This document shows positions 7,321 to 15,658 of a stretch of DNA of 18,901 nucleotides, in pieces. Made by a program: the position numbers and the translations under genes. Source of the DNA: a bacterium TMED198 (GTDB taxonomy: Bacteria > Fidelibacterota > Marinisomatia > SCGC-AAA003-L08 > D37C17); NCBI GenBank assembly GCA_002170735.1, contig NHIV01000020.1:1-18901 (forward strand), read 5' to 3'. Positions within the stretch are counted from its first letter, which is position 1. Each line of letters begins with the position of its first letter. Below the pieces are notes generated by a model. It had not been told where the DNA came from and did no database searches. It was given only the letters and a program-made list of their open reading frames with translations.

Positions 7321-8441
7321 TGAATTATTTTATTTTTCCAGACATAGACACCACATTATATCAAGCAAGTAGTAGTCAGAACACAGGTTTAGATGAAATA
7401 TTAGAAGTAAGGAAAGATTTAAATCAAGCAGGCAGTAATCCAAAAGTTTCTAGAGCTCTGATTAAATTTGATATAAGTGAAATATCACAATCAATACACA
7501 CAGGAATTATTAGTACTAATGCTAAATTTTATTTGAATTTGTATGATGCTAATTCTGTTAATTTATCGTATAGTCAATCGTTGTATGCTTATCCAATAAG
7601 TCAGAGTTGGGTGCCAGGTGAAGGATTTTTTAGTGATAATCCAATAACTACAGAGGGTTCTAGTTGGAGATATAGAGATGGTTCTAATGTTGCTACTTTT
7701 TGGACTGGTTCAATAACTGCTTCAGGTGGTACGTGGTTTGATACTCATTACGCATCACAGTCTTTAGAGTTTGAAACCAGAGACATAAGAATGAATGTTA
7801 CTCCGATTGTTAATGCGTGGTTAAAAGGAACTTTTCCAAATGAAGGTTTTATAATCAAAAGAAGTGGTAGTGTTGGGAATACGGATACTAATGCTGATGA
7901 AGGAAGTACTGATGTGTTAGGTAATCTCGCATTCTTTTCTAGACAAACTCATACCATATACCCACCTAAATTAGAAGTGGAGTGGTTTGATGCTAAATTT
8001 AGTGCTGGTTCATTAAGTCCACTAACTTCTGCAAATTTAGAAGATTTAGTTTTTTATATGAAAAGTTTAAGACCAGAGTATAAAGAGAAATCAAAAGTAA
8101 AATTTAGAGTGGTTGGTAGAGAGAGATATCCAACAAAATCATATTCTAATACTGCCTCTGAGTTCTTAACAGCAAAATATTTACCAAGCGGTAGTCAAGA
8201 GATGGGAGATGGAACTTACTATTCTGTAAGAGATGTACAGACTGATGATGTAATCGTTAACTACGGTACAGGATCTATAGTTAGTTGTGATTCTACAGGA
8301 AATTACTTTAATTTTTGGATGAACGGATTACAATCCGAAAGGTATTACAAATTTGAATTTAAAGTCGTGAGTGGAAGTAATACTGTTGACGAAACTGTTG
8401 AATATTTTGATGACGATTTTATTTTCAAAGTTGTGAGATAA
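7320..8441 (+). CDS. DNRLRE-like beta-sandwich virion protein
   Basis: This 373-aa protein starts FPDIDTTLYQ and continues with RALIKFDIS (about residue 43). It then shows SQSWVPGEGFFSDNP (94-108), SSWRYRDGSNVATFW, a DIRMNVTPIVNAWLKGTFPNEGFIIKRSG block (about 154-182) and LAFFSRQ...PPKLEVEW. This order (linear-shape strand, W-x-x-G, V-T-x-x-V-x-x-W, N-x-G-F-x-I/L, FxSxE/Q...P-x-L-x-V) matches the DNRLRE type of beta-sandwich found in bacterial surface and carbohydrate-associated proteins. The C-terminal ~150 residues are beta-rich and unrecognised. It lies between gp6 and the giant gp7/gpI-like gene, so it is probably a baseplate-attached decoration or adhesin. The start overlaps the gp6 stop by 1 nt with a strong GGAGG. 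Confidence 0.6.
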   Translation: MNYFIFPDIDTTLYQASSSQNTGLDEILEVRKDLNQAGSNPKVSRALIKFDISEISQSIHTGIISTNAKFYLNLYDANSVNLSYSQSLYAYPISQSWVPGEGFFSDNPITTEGSSWRYRDGSNVATFWTGSITASGGTWFDTHYASQSLEFETRDIRMNVTPIVNAWLKGTFPNEGFIIKRSGSVGNTDTNADEGSTDVLGNLAFFSRQTHTIYPPKLEVEWFDAKFSAGSLSPLTSANLEDLVFYMKSLRPEYKEKSKVKFRVVGRERYPTKSYSNTASEFLTAKYLPSGSQEMGDGTYYSVRDVQTDDVIVNYGTGSIVSCDSTGNYFNFWMNGLQSERYYKFEFKVVSGSNTVDETVEYFDDDFIFKVVR

Positions 8442-8444
8442 AAA

Positions 8445-8753
8445 ATGCCATATACAAAAGAAGAACTTCAAGAATTAGAATTTTATCAAAATCTAAAAAA
8501 TGAAGATGAACAGAGATATATACAGAAAAGGGAACTTCTAGTAACTAGATTTAAAGCATCTGGCTCAGCAGATATGGGAACTCAAACTGTTCGAGATGAA
8601 GATGATAATATATTGGTATTTGAAAATCCCTTTAATGGTCAATTAGACCCACCTGATGAAAACAACAAAATAGTTGCTGATATGAATAGTGAACAGTTAA
8701 AAAATAATTTATCAATTAATGAACTTATAAACAGAGAATTTAGAGAATTATAG
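8445..8753 (+). CDS. Small hypothetical baseplate-cluster protein
   Basis: This 102-aa acidic protein has a helical N-terminus (KEELQELEFYQNLKNEDEQRYIQKRELLV, residues 5-33), a polar acidic middle (DEDDNILVFENPFNGQLDPPDENN), and a C-terminal helix (SINELINREFREL). There is no membrane segment or enzyme motif. The ribosome binding site is weak (GAGA), and it begins 3 nt after the DNRLRE-like gene's stop. Its stop overlaps the GTG start of the giant gene by 1 nt. It might be a linker or chaperone for the neighbouring wedge and adhesin proteins, but I do not recognise it. Confidence 0.65.
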   Translation: MPYTKEELQELEFYQNLKNEDEQRYIQKRELLVTRFKASGSADMGTQTVRDEDDNILVFENPFNGQLDPPDENNKIVADMNSEQLKNNLSINELINREFREL

Positions 8754-11700
8754 TGTCTAGTAAATTAACAAGAAAAGATAGAGAAGCACTAACTACTCAA
8801 TCAAAGAGAATTGTAGGTATTAGACCTTATGAGAACGGAAAGTTTGGTACTCAAGAAAATGACTTTATATTGTTTGAATTATATGATGCATCTGGAAATC
8901 TAATAACATATAAAAACCTTTTATCCTCTAACGGAACATCTAGTAACACAGATCAAAGTTTAGCACTATACCCTTCAATTCATATTCAAAATGCTGGTTT
9001 TAACAGTGGACTTTTTACAGTAAAATATCAATTTTTGAGAAGAGTAGCCGGAAATGAACAGAGTGTATTGGTAAAGACTACACCACCTGAAGAAGAAGGA
9101 AAAATTTACTCTAAGACAAATAATTTTCATATAACGGAAGATGGATTAATATTTGAGGGAACAGAAGAAGATTGGCAACAGTCAGAACAAACTTCAGTTC
9201 CTTTGAGAATAGAAGATTTAAAATATCAAATTGACTTGATATCTCCAAGTAGAACTGAGGTCAGACTAAAAGCAAAAGACATAAAGGGCTCTTATCAAGA
9301 AAGTTTTAGTAAAGCACAAGAAAGTAATAGGTTTAGACTAATAGGTTCTCCGCCAAATGCTGATCCTCCAAGTGATGCCGAAATAAGATTTGTTGCGGAT
9401 GATGGTGCTGAAACAACTTCAAAAATATTGTCAGTACTTTCTCCCAGCTTTCAAGCAGCAACGAATGGTGGATTTGCAGATAGAATGATAGGTGGTGTTG
9501 TTGCGATACCAGATGTATACAAAATTTCTGAGATAGAATCTAAAGTTAGAAGTGAAATAAATCTAATAAGCAATCCTTCAGGAGAAGAACTATCTTATAA
9601 TCTTGATACTGGTCAGTTGTTAGTTTGGAGTGATATAAGTTCTGTTTGGGATGAGTATCTACATATTGCTGCTGTAAGGGCTGTGGGATGGACTTCAGGA
9701 TTCTCACCCTTTGATGTTCCTAGTAGTGATTGGTATGGAACTGCTGCTTATGGATTTCACGCACAATGGGCTAGAGGAGAGGGTGTTGATGGTGGTGTAT
9801 GTATGAAATTTCCAGACACCAATTTAGATTTTATTGATAGTCCAGGTTGGAATGGGGATGAGTACAGACCATTAAGAATAGAAACTGAAGGTGGTGCATT
9901 AACAACTCTGTTAAGTCAAGGTGTATCCATAGGAGATACAGTAAATATAGCATTTGATATGAAAGCAAATATTGCTGGTAAGGGTGTTAATGTCTACTTG
10001 AGATATGCTCAAGGAGAAGAAGTAGAGGAGCAACCAGATTACCAACTCACTGTTGATTTATCTCTTATAAATGAACAATTGGAATCTGGCGCAGATGAAG
10101 GAGAGCCAGAAGATCCTCCTACAGGTTATGTTCCCAACAGACCAAACAGAGCCGAAGAGTTTGAAACTCTCATTGAGGCGAGTCAAACATTTGGATTGTC
10201 AGACCCATCTCAAGTAAGTAGTGATGATCCTGAAAATGAATTATTTGCAGGCTATTGGATTGTGGGTGATGAACTTACTGGAACTATACCAAATAGTGGT
10301 CAAAGTGAGGATGGGTATTGGAGATACACAGAAAAGGTAGAACTCAATGTTGCGTTCGATGAAACGGTGGCAACAGCGGTAAACTGGTTACCTGATTTAC
10401 ATAACGAAAATAGGTGGGGAACTACATTTTCAAAAGCTGGTACATTAAGTTCAGGTGGTGGTTGGATTTGGAATGGAAACCAATGGAATCCCAACAGTAG
10501 TGGATTATCAGAATTACTTAATATTACGACACCAACAGTAGATAAACCAACATCTCCACCACAAGGTTTTGTTCCAAATACAGATGCGGGTGCTTCGTTG
10601 GCAGAAAGCATACCTGAAACATCACTTTCTATCTTAGTTCCAATTCTTGCTGAAGGCTTTACTACAAGTGATATTGCGATTGGTGCTAGTAGTGAAATAT
10701 TTGGTGGTGTTGGACTTTGGCAAATAGGATTTATTACACAGCAAGATGTTGTTTGGTATAGAAATGGAAGCCTACTATCAACAGGATTATACACTAGACG
10801 TGGCTTGTTAGACGAATCTGGACAATGGCAGTGGAATGGGCTTGATGATTGGTCTCCAGCTGCTCTTACTCCTGACTACAGTACATACTTAGGTTTACTT
10901 GACTATGTAATAAATGAAGGAATTGTTTCTGAAGTTACTCCTGCGACTCTGCCAGTTTTAAATAGTTTAACAGGAAATAATATTATAAGTCAATATTATA
11001 ATTTTCAAACCAATAGTTTTACAACTGATACTGAATTCTTTTCAGCAAATAACGGATTTAAGTGGAATGGTACTGAGTGGGAGGATTTGCAAACTGACCT
11101 ATATGGTGCTTATGAATATGTGGTTGGTAGAGATGGGGCTAGTGAAGTTGTATCTGTGGCAACCTCAAATGAATGGAATAGATACGAAGTTCAAATTATT
11201 ATTCCTGAACGCTTTAGGTTAGACCTTCCATATAACATAGGATTTTATGGTCACAGTGGATTTTCAGGTCTTGTACAGCAACAAGGAATTGTTTGGGTTG
11301 ATAATGTTTTTGCTGACATAACATATGAGTCACAAACTACTACAAGAGATGTTCTTAAACCATACATAACAACAATAACTAATGTTTTAACTAACAATAT
11401 TATTCAAGTAGAAGATAGTTGGGAAGATGCTAGATTAAAACTTTACGGTGAAGAAAACAGCGAGTACAATGATGGAAATTTTTCAAACTCATTTAATTAT
11501 GCTACACTAAGTTATGTTGTAAATAATCCCTACGATTTAAGAACATATTTGATGAGGGATAATGATTTATTTTTAACAACTAATTTCAAAAGAGATGCAA
11601 TAAATAATCCTAACTATCCTTACTCTATAGTTTTCAAGCTATACAAACCACTTCCTCCTGATATTAGGAGATTTGATGAATTTACCATTGTAAAAGAAAT

Positions 11701-14700
11701 GATGGACCCTGTTACTGATGCTGTAAAAATAGTTGACTTTGTTGATACAGAGGTCGGTGATATAGTTTTAAAAACACCAGACATAAACAGTATTGACTTT
11801 GTAAGTAGACAATCAACTGATTATAAAAGTGAAACTGAAATACTAACTGATGATGCTAGTATTTCTAATAAGTTAAGAAATGATTTTATATCTCAAAGTT
11901 TTGAAAGTGTAGAGTTAAACACAGACTATAGACAATTTGAAAACTTTATAAATTTTAGTTCTGTTGAAAAGAGAATTAAAAACTTCAAATATAAACTTGA
12001 ATTATTAGAATCATATTCAGATTCAAGCGGTTCTCTAGTTGGAATTAGTGGTTCTTTAGACGACAGAAAATCTTGGCAAACAAAAATTGATGATGTAAAA
12101 AATAACTTCGATGATTTTGAAAGTTATATGTATTTTGAAAGTTCCTCTCGTTCAAGTGGTTCTCTTGGCATATACTACAGTAATTCTTGGCCGAAAACGG
12201 GAGGTTCAGGATCAGTACAGTATCCGTATACATTAGCACATACAACTTCGTCTCAAGGACAAACTTTTTTTTCTAATCAGATAACAAGTGCTTCAGTTTA
12301 TGATGCTGAAAATCTAAATAGGTTAAGTTATCACCTACCCGCATATCTTACTGAGGATTCTGAAAATACTGATTTTACTAATTTTATAGATATGGTTGCT
12401 CAACACTTTGACCAAATATGGCTGTATACAAAGGGTATGACTGACGTGTACGATAGAAGAGAAAAGTTAGATGAGGGTGTATCAAAAGAGTTGCTATATA
12501 CTATGGCTAGGTCTTTAGGTTGGAAGTTACCTGATGCTAAAGATTTGGTTGATCTTCCAAGATATGCTTACGGTGTTGAGGTTACTGGCTCATCGTACTC
12601 AGATTTTTCAGCAGTATCCGATAGGGATATATCTAGAGAAATATGGAGTCGTATAATAAACAATATGCCATTTTTCTTAAAACATAAAGGAACAATAAAA
12701 GCACTAAAAGGATTGATAAATATTTATGGTATACCATCAACCATACTAAGAGTTAAAGAATATGGTGGTCCTGATTTACCTGATACTAAAAATGTATCAT
12801 ATGAAATTACAAGAAAATTTACAAAAGCGTTAGATTTCAGAAGTGCTCAGTATGTTAATACTGTATGGACTGATGATGGATTTACAAATAGAAAGCCTGA
12901 CACTGTAGAGTTTAGGTTTAGATCTGCTACTGGCTCAAATCAAATACTTGTAGAGAAACAATCTACCACAACTGATCAAGATTGGATTATAAGACTAAAA
13001 GATAATAATTCATCAGATGACTATGGTCATGTTTCATTTTTACTGTCAGGTTCAGCAACTGGAACTTCTATTGGTCAGTATAAAGAATTAACTTCATCTG
13101 CTTTACCTGTATATGATGGAGATTTTTATTCTGTTATGCTTCGTAGGATGTCTGGTAGCAGTAATCCAAATGTATCACAATCATATGAATTACATGTTGC
13201 TAAATACGATGCTGGAATGAGTAGAATTAATCTATATAGTAAGTCAACGATGAATGTTGATGTGGCAGCTTCGGCATCTTTTAATTTAGCTTGGACTGGT
13301 AGTGGAGACATATACATAGGTGGTAAGGAAACTATTACAGGAACTGGAATAAGACTTAGTGGTTCAATTATGGAGTATAGACATTGGACAGAAACACTAC
13401 AAACATCATCCTTTAGAAATCACGCATCTAACCCAAAAGCATATGATGGTAATTCGATTTCATCTTCTTACAAACACTTGACACTAAGATATTCCTTTGA
13501 CGATAATCAAGATTTAAGTACATATGCTGGTGGTGTACTTGATTCTAGAGCTGAACAGCAGAAGGCTTTTTCTGGTTCTTATGTTGGATTTACAGGTAAC
13601 TTTTTTAGAAGTGTGGTGGATGAACAAAAAACTCACATACCAAGTATAGGCGCACTAAGAAGAACTACGAAAAAAATTAGACTAGAAAGTAATGAAAGAG
13701 TTCTTGGAAATTTAGATGCGAATCGTAGAGTAACTGTTGGTGCTTACGATACTGCACCCTTAGACTCAAATAGAGTTGGTGTTTACTTTGCTCCAACTGA
13801 TGTAATAAATACCGATATCATAAATTCTGTTGCTAATCTGAATTACGATAACTTCTTAGGAGACCCTAGAGATATAACAGAATATGAGTATAGAGGATTA
13901 GAGTATGTTGCAGATAACTATTGGAAAAAATACAATTCACCAAATAATTTTTGGGATTATATAAGAATACTAAAGTACTACGATCAGTCTATGTTTCCAC
14001 AAATAAGAAAAATGATTCCTGCTAGAGCAAAAGCTAGGGTGGGAGTTTTGGTTGAACCCAATATATTAGAGAGATCCAAAGTAATAAGAGGAAGAAAACC
14101 TGATGCTAAAAACTTTTATTACTCTTCATCAATTGATTACAGTGAACGTATTTTTATATCAAGTTCATATAATGCTGGTTCTACAATTACAACATATGAT
14201 GCTTATAATGGTAGAATACCCATTTACAGTTATGAAACAGGCTCTTCAGTAGTTTCATCAAGCGGTGAATATTCTACATTTGAGGCTAGTGGTTCTGAAG
14301 TAAGAGATAGATTTACACAGGGAACTATTTGGAGTAGACTGAATAATAATGATGCTTTCTATTCACACTCCACAATAACATTTGGTGATGTAAAGTATGC
14401 TGAAGTTTTACAACCAGTAATTAGTGGGTCTAGAATTTACGGAAGAAATCAAAAGATAAGAAAATTTTATTCTACACAAGCTAGTGCTTCCGCAGATAAT
14501 TTTCATTCATCGTCTTTCAAAAATGTTGATATAGATAACAAAGCAGAAGAAAATCAAGCTTTATTTAATATTCTATACGGAGGTGTTAAAAATACACTAA
14601 AAACTACTTTAGATGGTGGTTCTCCGATAGAAGTTGTTATTACAGCACCAACTAAGCTAGTAACAACAAAAACTGCAGAGTCATCTTTGAAAACTGGGTT

Positions 14701-14932
14701 TGGTAAAGAATCAGAGTTTAAGGATAAAAAAGAAAAAGAAGAGAAAACATTATCTAAAGATGAAAAAATTCAATCAGTAAAACAAGATGATACGGGAGCA
14801 AAAAGTTTTGTTGATACTTCAGGAAAAGAAGTAACATTTGATTCAGTAGATGAATTAACAAAGTCTCAAAAAGATCAGTTAACAAATCAAATACAAAAAG
14901 AATTAGATGATAAAGAAGAAGGTAGTAAGTAA
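8753..14932 (+). CDS. Giant gp7/gpI-like baseplate protein with lectin-like modules
   Basis: This 2059-aa protein starts at GTG, overlapping the upstream stop by 1 nt, and is about twice the length of T4 gp7. Residues 1-265 are beta-rich. Residues about 270-422 resemble the first half of a CBM4/9-type jelly roll (NLISNPSGEE, GGVCMKF, VNIAFDMKA...GKGVNVYLRY) and about 785-857 the second half (SNEWNRYEVQIIIP, GIVWVDNVFADI). Between them is a Trp-rich insertion with WNG repeats. Residues about 1190-1330 resemble phage tail protein I/wedge modules (LPAYLTEDS..., KHKGTIKALKGLINIYGI). About 1361-1585 look like a LamG/ConA-like lectin domain (GDIYIGG). About 1675-1780 carry a conserved WDYIRILKYYDQSMFPQIRK block. 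The last ~75 residues are Lys/Glu-rich. By position after gp6 and by the gpI-like core it is the peripheral baseplate protein that carries fibres. The lectin-like parts suggest glycan contact. Confidence 0.65.
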   Translation: MSSKLTRKDREALTTQSKRIVGIRPYENGKFGTQENDFILFELYDASGNLITYKNLLSSNGTSSNTDQSLALYPSIHIQNAGFNSGLFTVKYQFLRRVAGNEQSVLVKTTPPEEEGKIYSKTNNFHITEDGLIFEGTEEDWQQSEQTSVPLRIEDLKYQIDLISPSRTEVRLKAKDIKGSYQESFSKAQESNRFRLIGSPPNADPPSDAEIRFVADDGAETTSKILSVLSPSFQAATNGGFADRMIGGVVAIPDVYKISEIESKVRSEINLISNPSGEELSYNLDTGQLLVWSDISSVWDEYLHIAAVRAVGWTSGFSPFDVPSSDWYGTAAYGFHAQWARGEGVDGGVCMKFPDTNLDFIDSPGWNGDEYRPLRIETEGGALTTLLSQGVSIGDTVNIAFDMKANIAGKGVNVYLRYAQGEEVEEQPDYQLTVDLSLINEQLESGADEGEPEDPPTGYVPNRPNRAEEFETLIEASQTFGLSDPSQVSSDDPENELFAGYWIVGDELTGTIPNSGQSEDGYWRYTEKVELNVAFDETVATAVNWLPDLHNENRWGTTFSKAGTLSSGGGWIWNGNQWNPNSSGLSELLNITTPTVDKPTSPPQGFVPNTDAGASLAESIPETSLSILVPILAEGFTTSDIAIGASSEIFGGVGLWQIGFITQQDVVWYRNGSLLSTGLYTRRGLLDESGQWQWNGLDDWSPAALTPDYSTYLGLLDYVINEGIVSEVTPATLPVLNSLTGNNIISQYYNFQTNSFTTDTEFFSANNGFKWNGTEWEDLQTDLYGAYEYVVGRDGASEVVSVATSNEWNRYEVQIIIPERFRLDLPYNIGFYGHSGFSGLVQQQGIVWVDNVFADITYESQTTTRDVLKPYITTITNVLTNNIIQVEDSWEDARLKLYGEENSEYNDGNFSNSFNYATLSYVVNNPYDLRTYLMRDNDLFLTTNFKRDAINNPNYPYSIVFKLYKPLPPDIRRFDEFTIVKEMMDPVTDAVKIVDFVDTEVGDIVLKTPDINSIDFVSRQSTDYKSETEILTDDASISNKLRNDFISQSFESVELNTDYRQFENFINFSSVEKRIKNFKYKLELLESYSDSSGSLVGISGSLDDRKSWQTKIDDVKNNFDDFESYMYFESSSRSSGSLGIYYSNSWPKTGGSGSVQYPYTLAHTTSSQGQTFFSNQITSASVYDAENLNRLSYHLPAYLTEDSENTDFTNFIDMVAQHFDQIWLYTKGMTDVYDRREKLDEGVSKELLYTMARSLGWKLPDAKDLVDLPRYAYGVEVTGSSYSDFSAVSDRDISREIWSRIINNMPFFLKHKGTIKALKGLINIYGIPSTILRVKEYGGPDLPDTKNVSYEITRKFTKALDFRSAQYVNTVWTDDGFTNRKPDTVEFRFRSATGSNQILVEKQSTTTDQDWIIRLKDNNSSDDYGHVSFLLSGSATGTSIGQYKELTSSALPVYDGDFYSVMLRRMSGSSNPNVSQSYELHVAKYDAGMSRINLYSKSTMNVDVAASASFNLAWTGSGDIYIGGKETITGTGIRLSGSIMEYRHWTETLQTSSFRNHASNPKAYDGNSISSSYKHLTLRYSFDDNQDLSTYAGGVLDSRAEQQKAFSGSYVGFTGNFFRSVVDEQKTHIPSIGALRRTTKKIRLESNERVLGNLDANRRVTVGAYDTAPLDSNRVGVYFAPTDVINTDIINSVANLNYDNFLGDPRDITEYEYRGLEYVADNYWKKYNSPNNFWDYIRILKYYDQSMFPQIRKMIPARAKARVGVLVEPNILERSKVIRGRKPDAKNFYYSSSIDYSERIFISSSYNAGSTITTYDAYNGRIPIYSYETGSSVVSSSGEYSTFEASGSEVRDRFTQGTIWSRLNNNDAFYSHSTITFGDVKYAEVLQPVISGSRIYGRNQKIRKFYSTQASASADNFHSSSFKNVDIDNKAEENQALFNILYGGVKNTLKTTLDGGSPIEVVITAPTKLVTTKTAESSLKTGFGKESEFKDKKEKEEKTLSKDEKIQSVKQDDTGAKSFVDTSGKEVTFDSVDELTKSQKDQLTNQIQKELDDKEEGSK
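10108..11100 (+). repeat. Internal Trp-rich protein repeats inside the giant gene
   Basis: At protein level, PP-T/Q-G-Y/F-VPN occurs at about residues 454 and 602, about 148 residues apart. A W-N-G-x-x-W motif occurs three times: WIWNGNQWNP (about residue 569), WQWNGLDDWSP (about 688) and FKWNGTEWEDL (about 765). Each is preceded by a short Gly/Ser-rich turn. The units are diverged at DNA level, so this is an old duplication rather than recent slippage. Confidence 0.55.
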
Positions 14933-14958
14933 TTATTTTAACGAAAATTAAAATGATT
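14931..14958 (+). other. AT-only hairpin after the giant gene
   Basis: AATTATTTTAA (14931-14941) can pair with TTAAAATGATT (14948-14958) with one G-U pair and a CGAAAA loop. The stem is long but nearly all A-U and is not followed by a clear U-run, so it is at best a weak terminator or an mRNA end or processing structure. Confidence 0.3.
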
Positions 14959-14960
14959 TA

Positions 14961-14974
14961 TATTTATATATGAT
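14961..14974 (+). promoter_or_regulatory. Putative late promoter before the tail appendage genes
   Basis: TATTTATATATGAT lies in the 75-bp gap after the giant gene, with the core TATTTATA ending 40 nt before the ATG at 15008. It closely matches the block at 2081-2096 in sequence and in distance to its start codon (about 41 nt). It could give the three appendage genes their own late transcript. Confidence 0.4.
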
Positions 14975-15007
14975 AAGTCATATCGATTTTTAAATTAGGA
15001 GTTAAAC

Positions 15008-15646
15008 ATGGGATTTTTAAATAATACAACTGTAACAGTAGACGCTATTTTAACTAAAAAAGGTCGAGAGTTATTAGCACAAGGTACAAATGCATTTCAA
15101 ATTACCAAATTTGCATTAGCAGATGATGAGGTGGATTATAGATTGTTCGATACTTCACATCCGAATGGTAGTGATTATTACGGAAGTGTGATAGAAGCTA
15201 TGCCACTTTTAGAAGCATTTGCTGACGAAAATCATATAATGAGATATAAGCTAGTAACACTACCAAAAAATACACAGAAGATGCCTGTAATCAATGTTTC
15301 ACCAGGTTCTATAACATTTACTGCTGTTGCTGGTGCTTCAGCTGCTCCTAACGTGGTGACACCATCGACAACTAATGCTAATGATAACTCTTATACGTTT
15401 ATTTTGAAAGACCAAAGTATAGCTAATATGACTGTAGCAACTGCTGCGGGTGGTGGTACTACAGGTGCTACAACCCCTTTCTTTTTAGGTGAGGATGATG
15501 CGCCAAACAGTAAAACTTTGGTTGCTAAAACTGTAAATATTGGAGTGGTTGCTGTTTCAAAGGTTCAAAGAACCACACTGGTTATCGTTGGAAATGACAC
15601 AGGCGCAACAACTTCTCTTGAAATAGCTAACAACTTTATTGTTTAA
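15008..15646 (+). CDS. Tail appendage protein with Ig-like C-terminus
   Basis: This 212-aa protein has two parts. Residues 1-92 form a compact N-terminal module (MGFLNNTTVTVDAILTKKG, FQITKFALADDEVDYRLFD, YYGSVIEAMPLLEAF, MRYKLVTLP) that I know only as a conserved part of phage virion proteins of unknown role, probably an attachment domain. Residues about 95-212 are Thr/Ala/Val/Gly-rich with alternating beta strands (INVSPGSITFTAVAG ... TTLVIVGNDTGATTSLEIANNFIV), like bacterial Ig-like domains often displayed on phage surfaces. AGGAG lies about 10 nt before the ATG, and a promoter-like element precedes it. It is followed after 12 nt by the first of two paralogous appendage genes, suggesting a joint structure such as a fibre or collar. 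Confidence 0.6.
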   Translation: MGFLNNTTVTVDAILTKKGRELLAQGTNAFQITKFALADDEVDYRLFDTSHPNGSDYYGSVIEAMPLLEAFADENHIMRYKLVTLPKNTQKMPVINVSPGSITFTAVAGASAAPNVVTPSTTNANDNSYTFILKDQSIANMTVATAAGGGTTGATTPFFLGEDDAPNSKTLVAKTVNIGVVAVSKVQRTTLVIVGNDTGATTSLEIANNFIV

Positions 15647-15658
15647 TAGGAGTAAATA

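Noticed and set aside
10300..10794. 164-codon open frame on the minus strand
   Set aside because: It lies fully inside the giant + strand gene, has no ribosome binding site in context, and its translation looks like low-complexity shadow sequence. The + strand frame carries recognisable domains.
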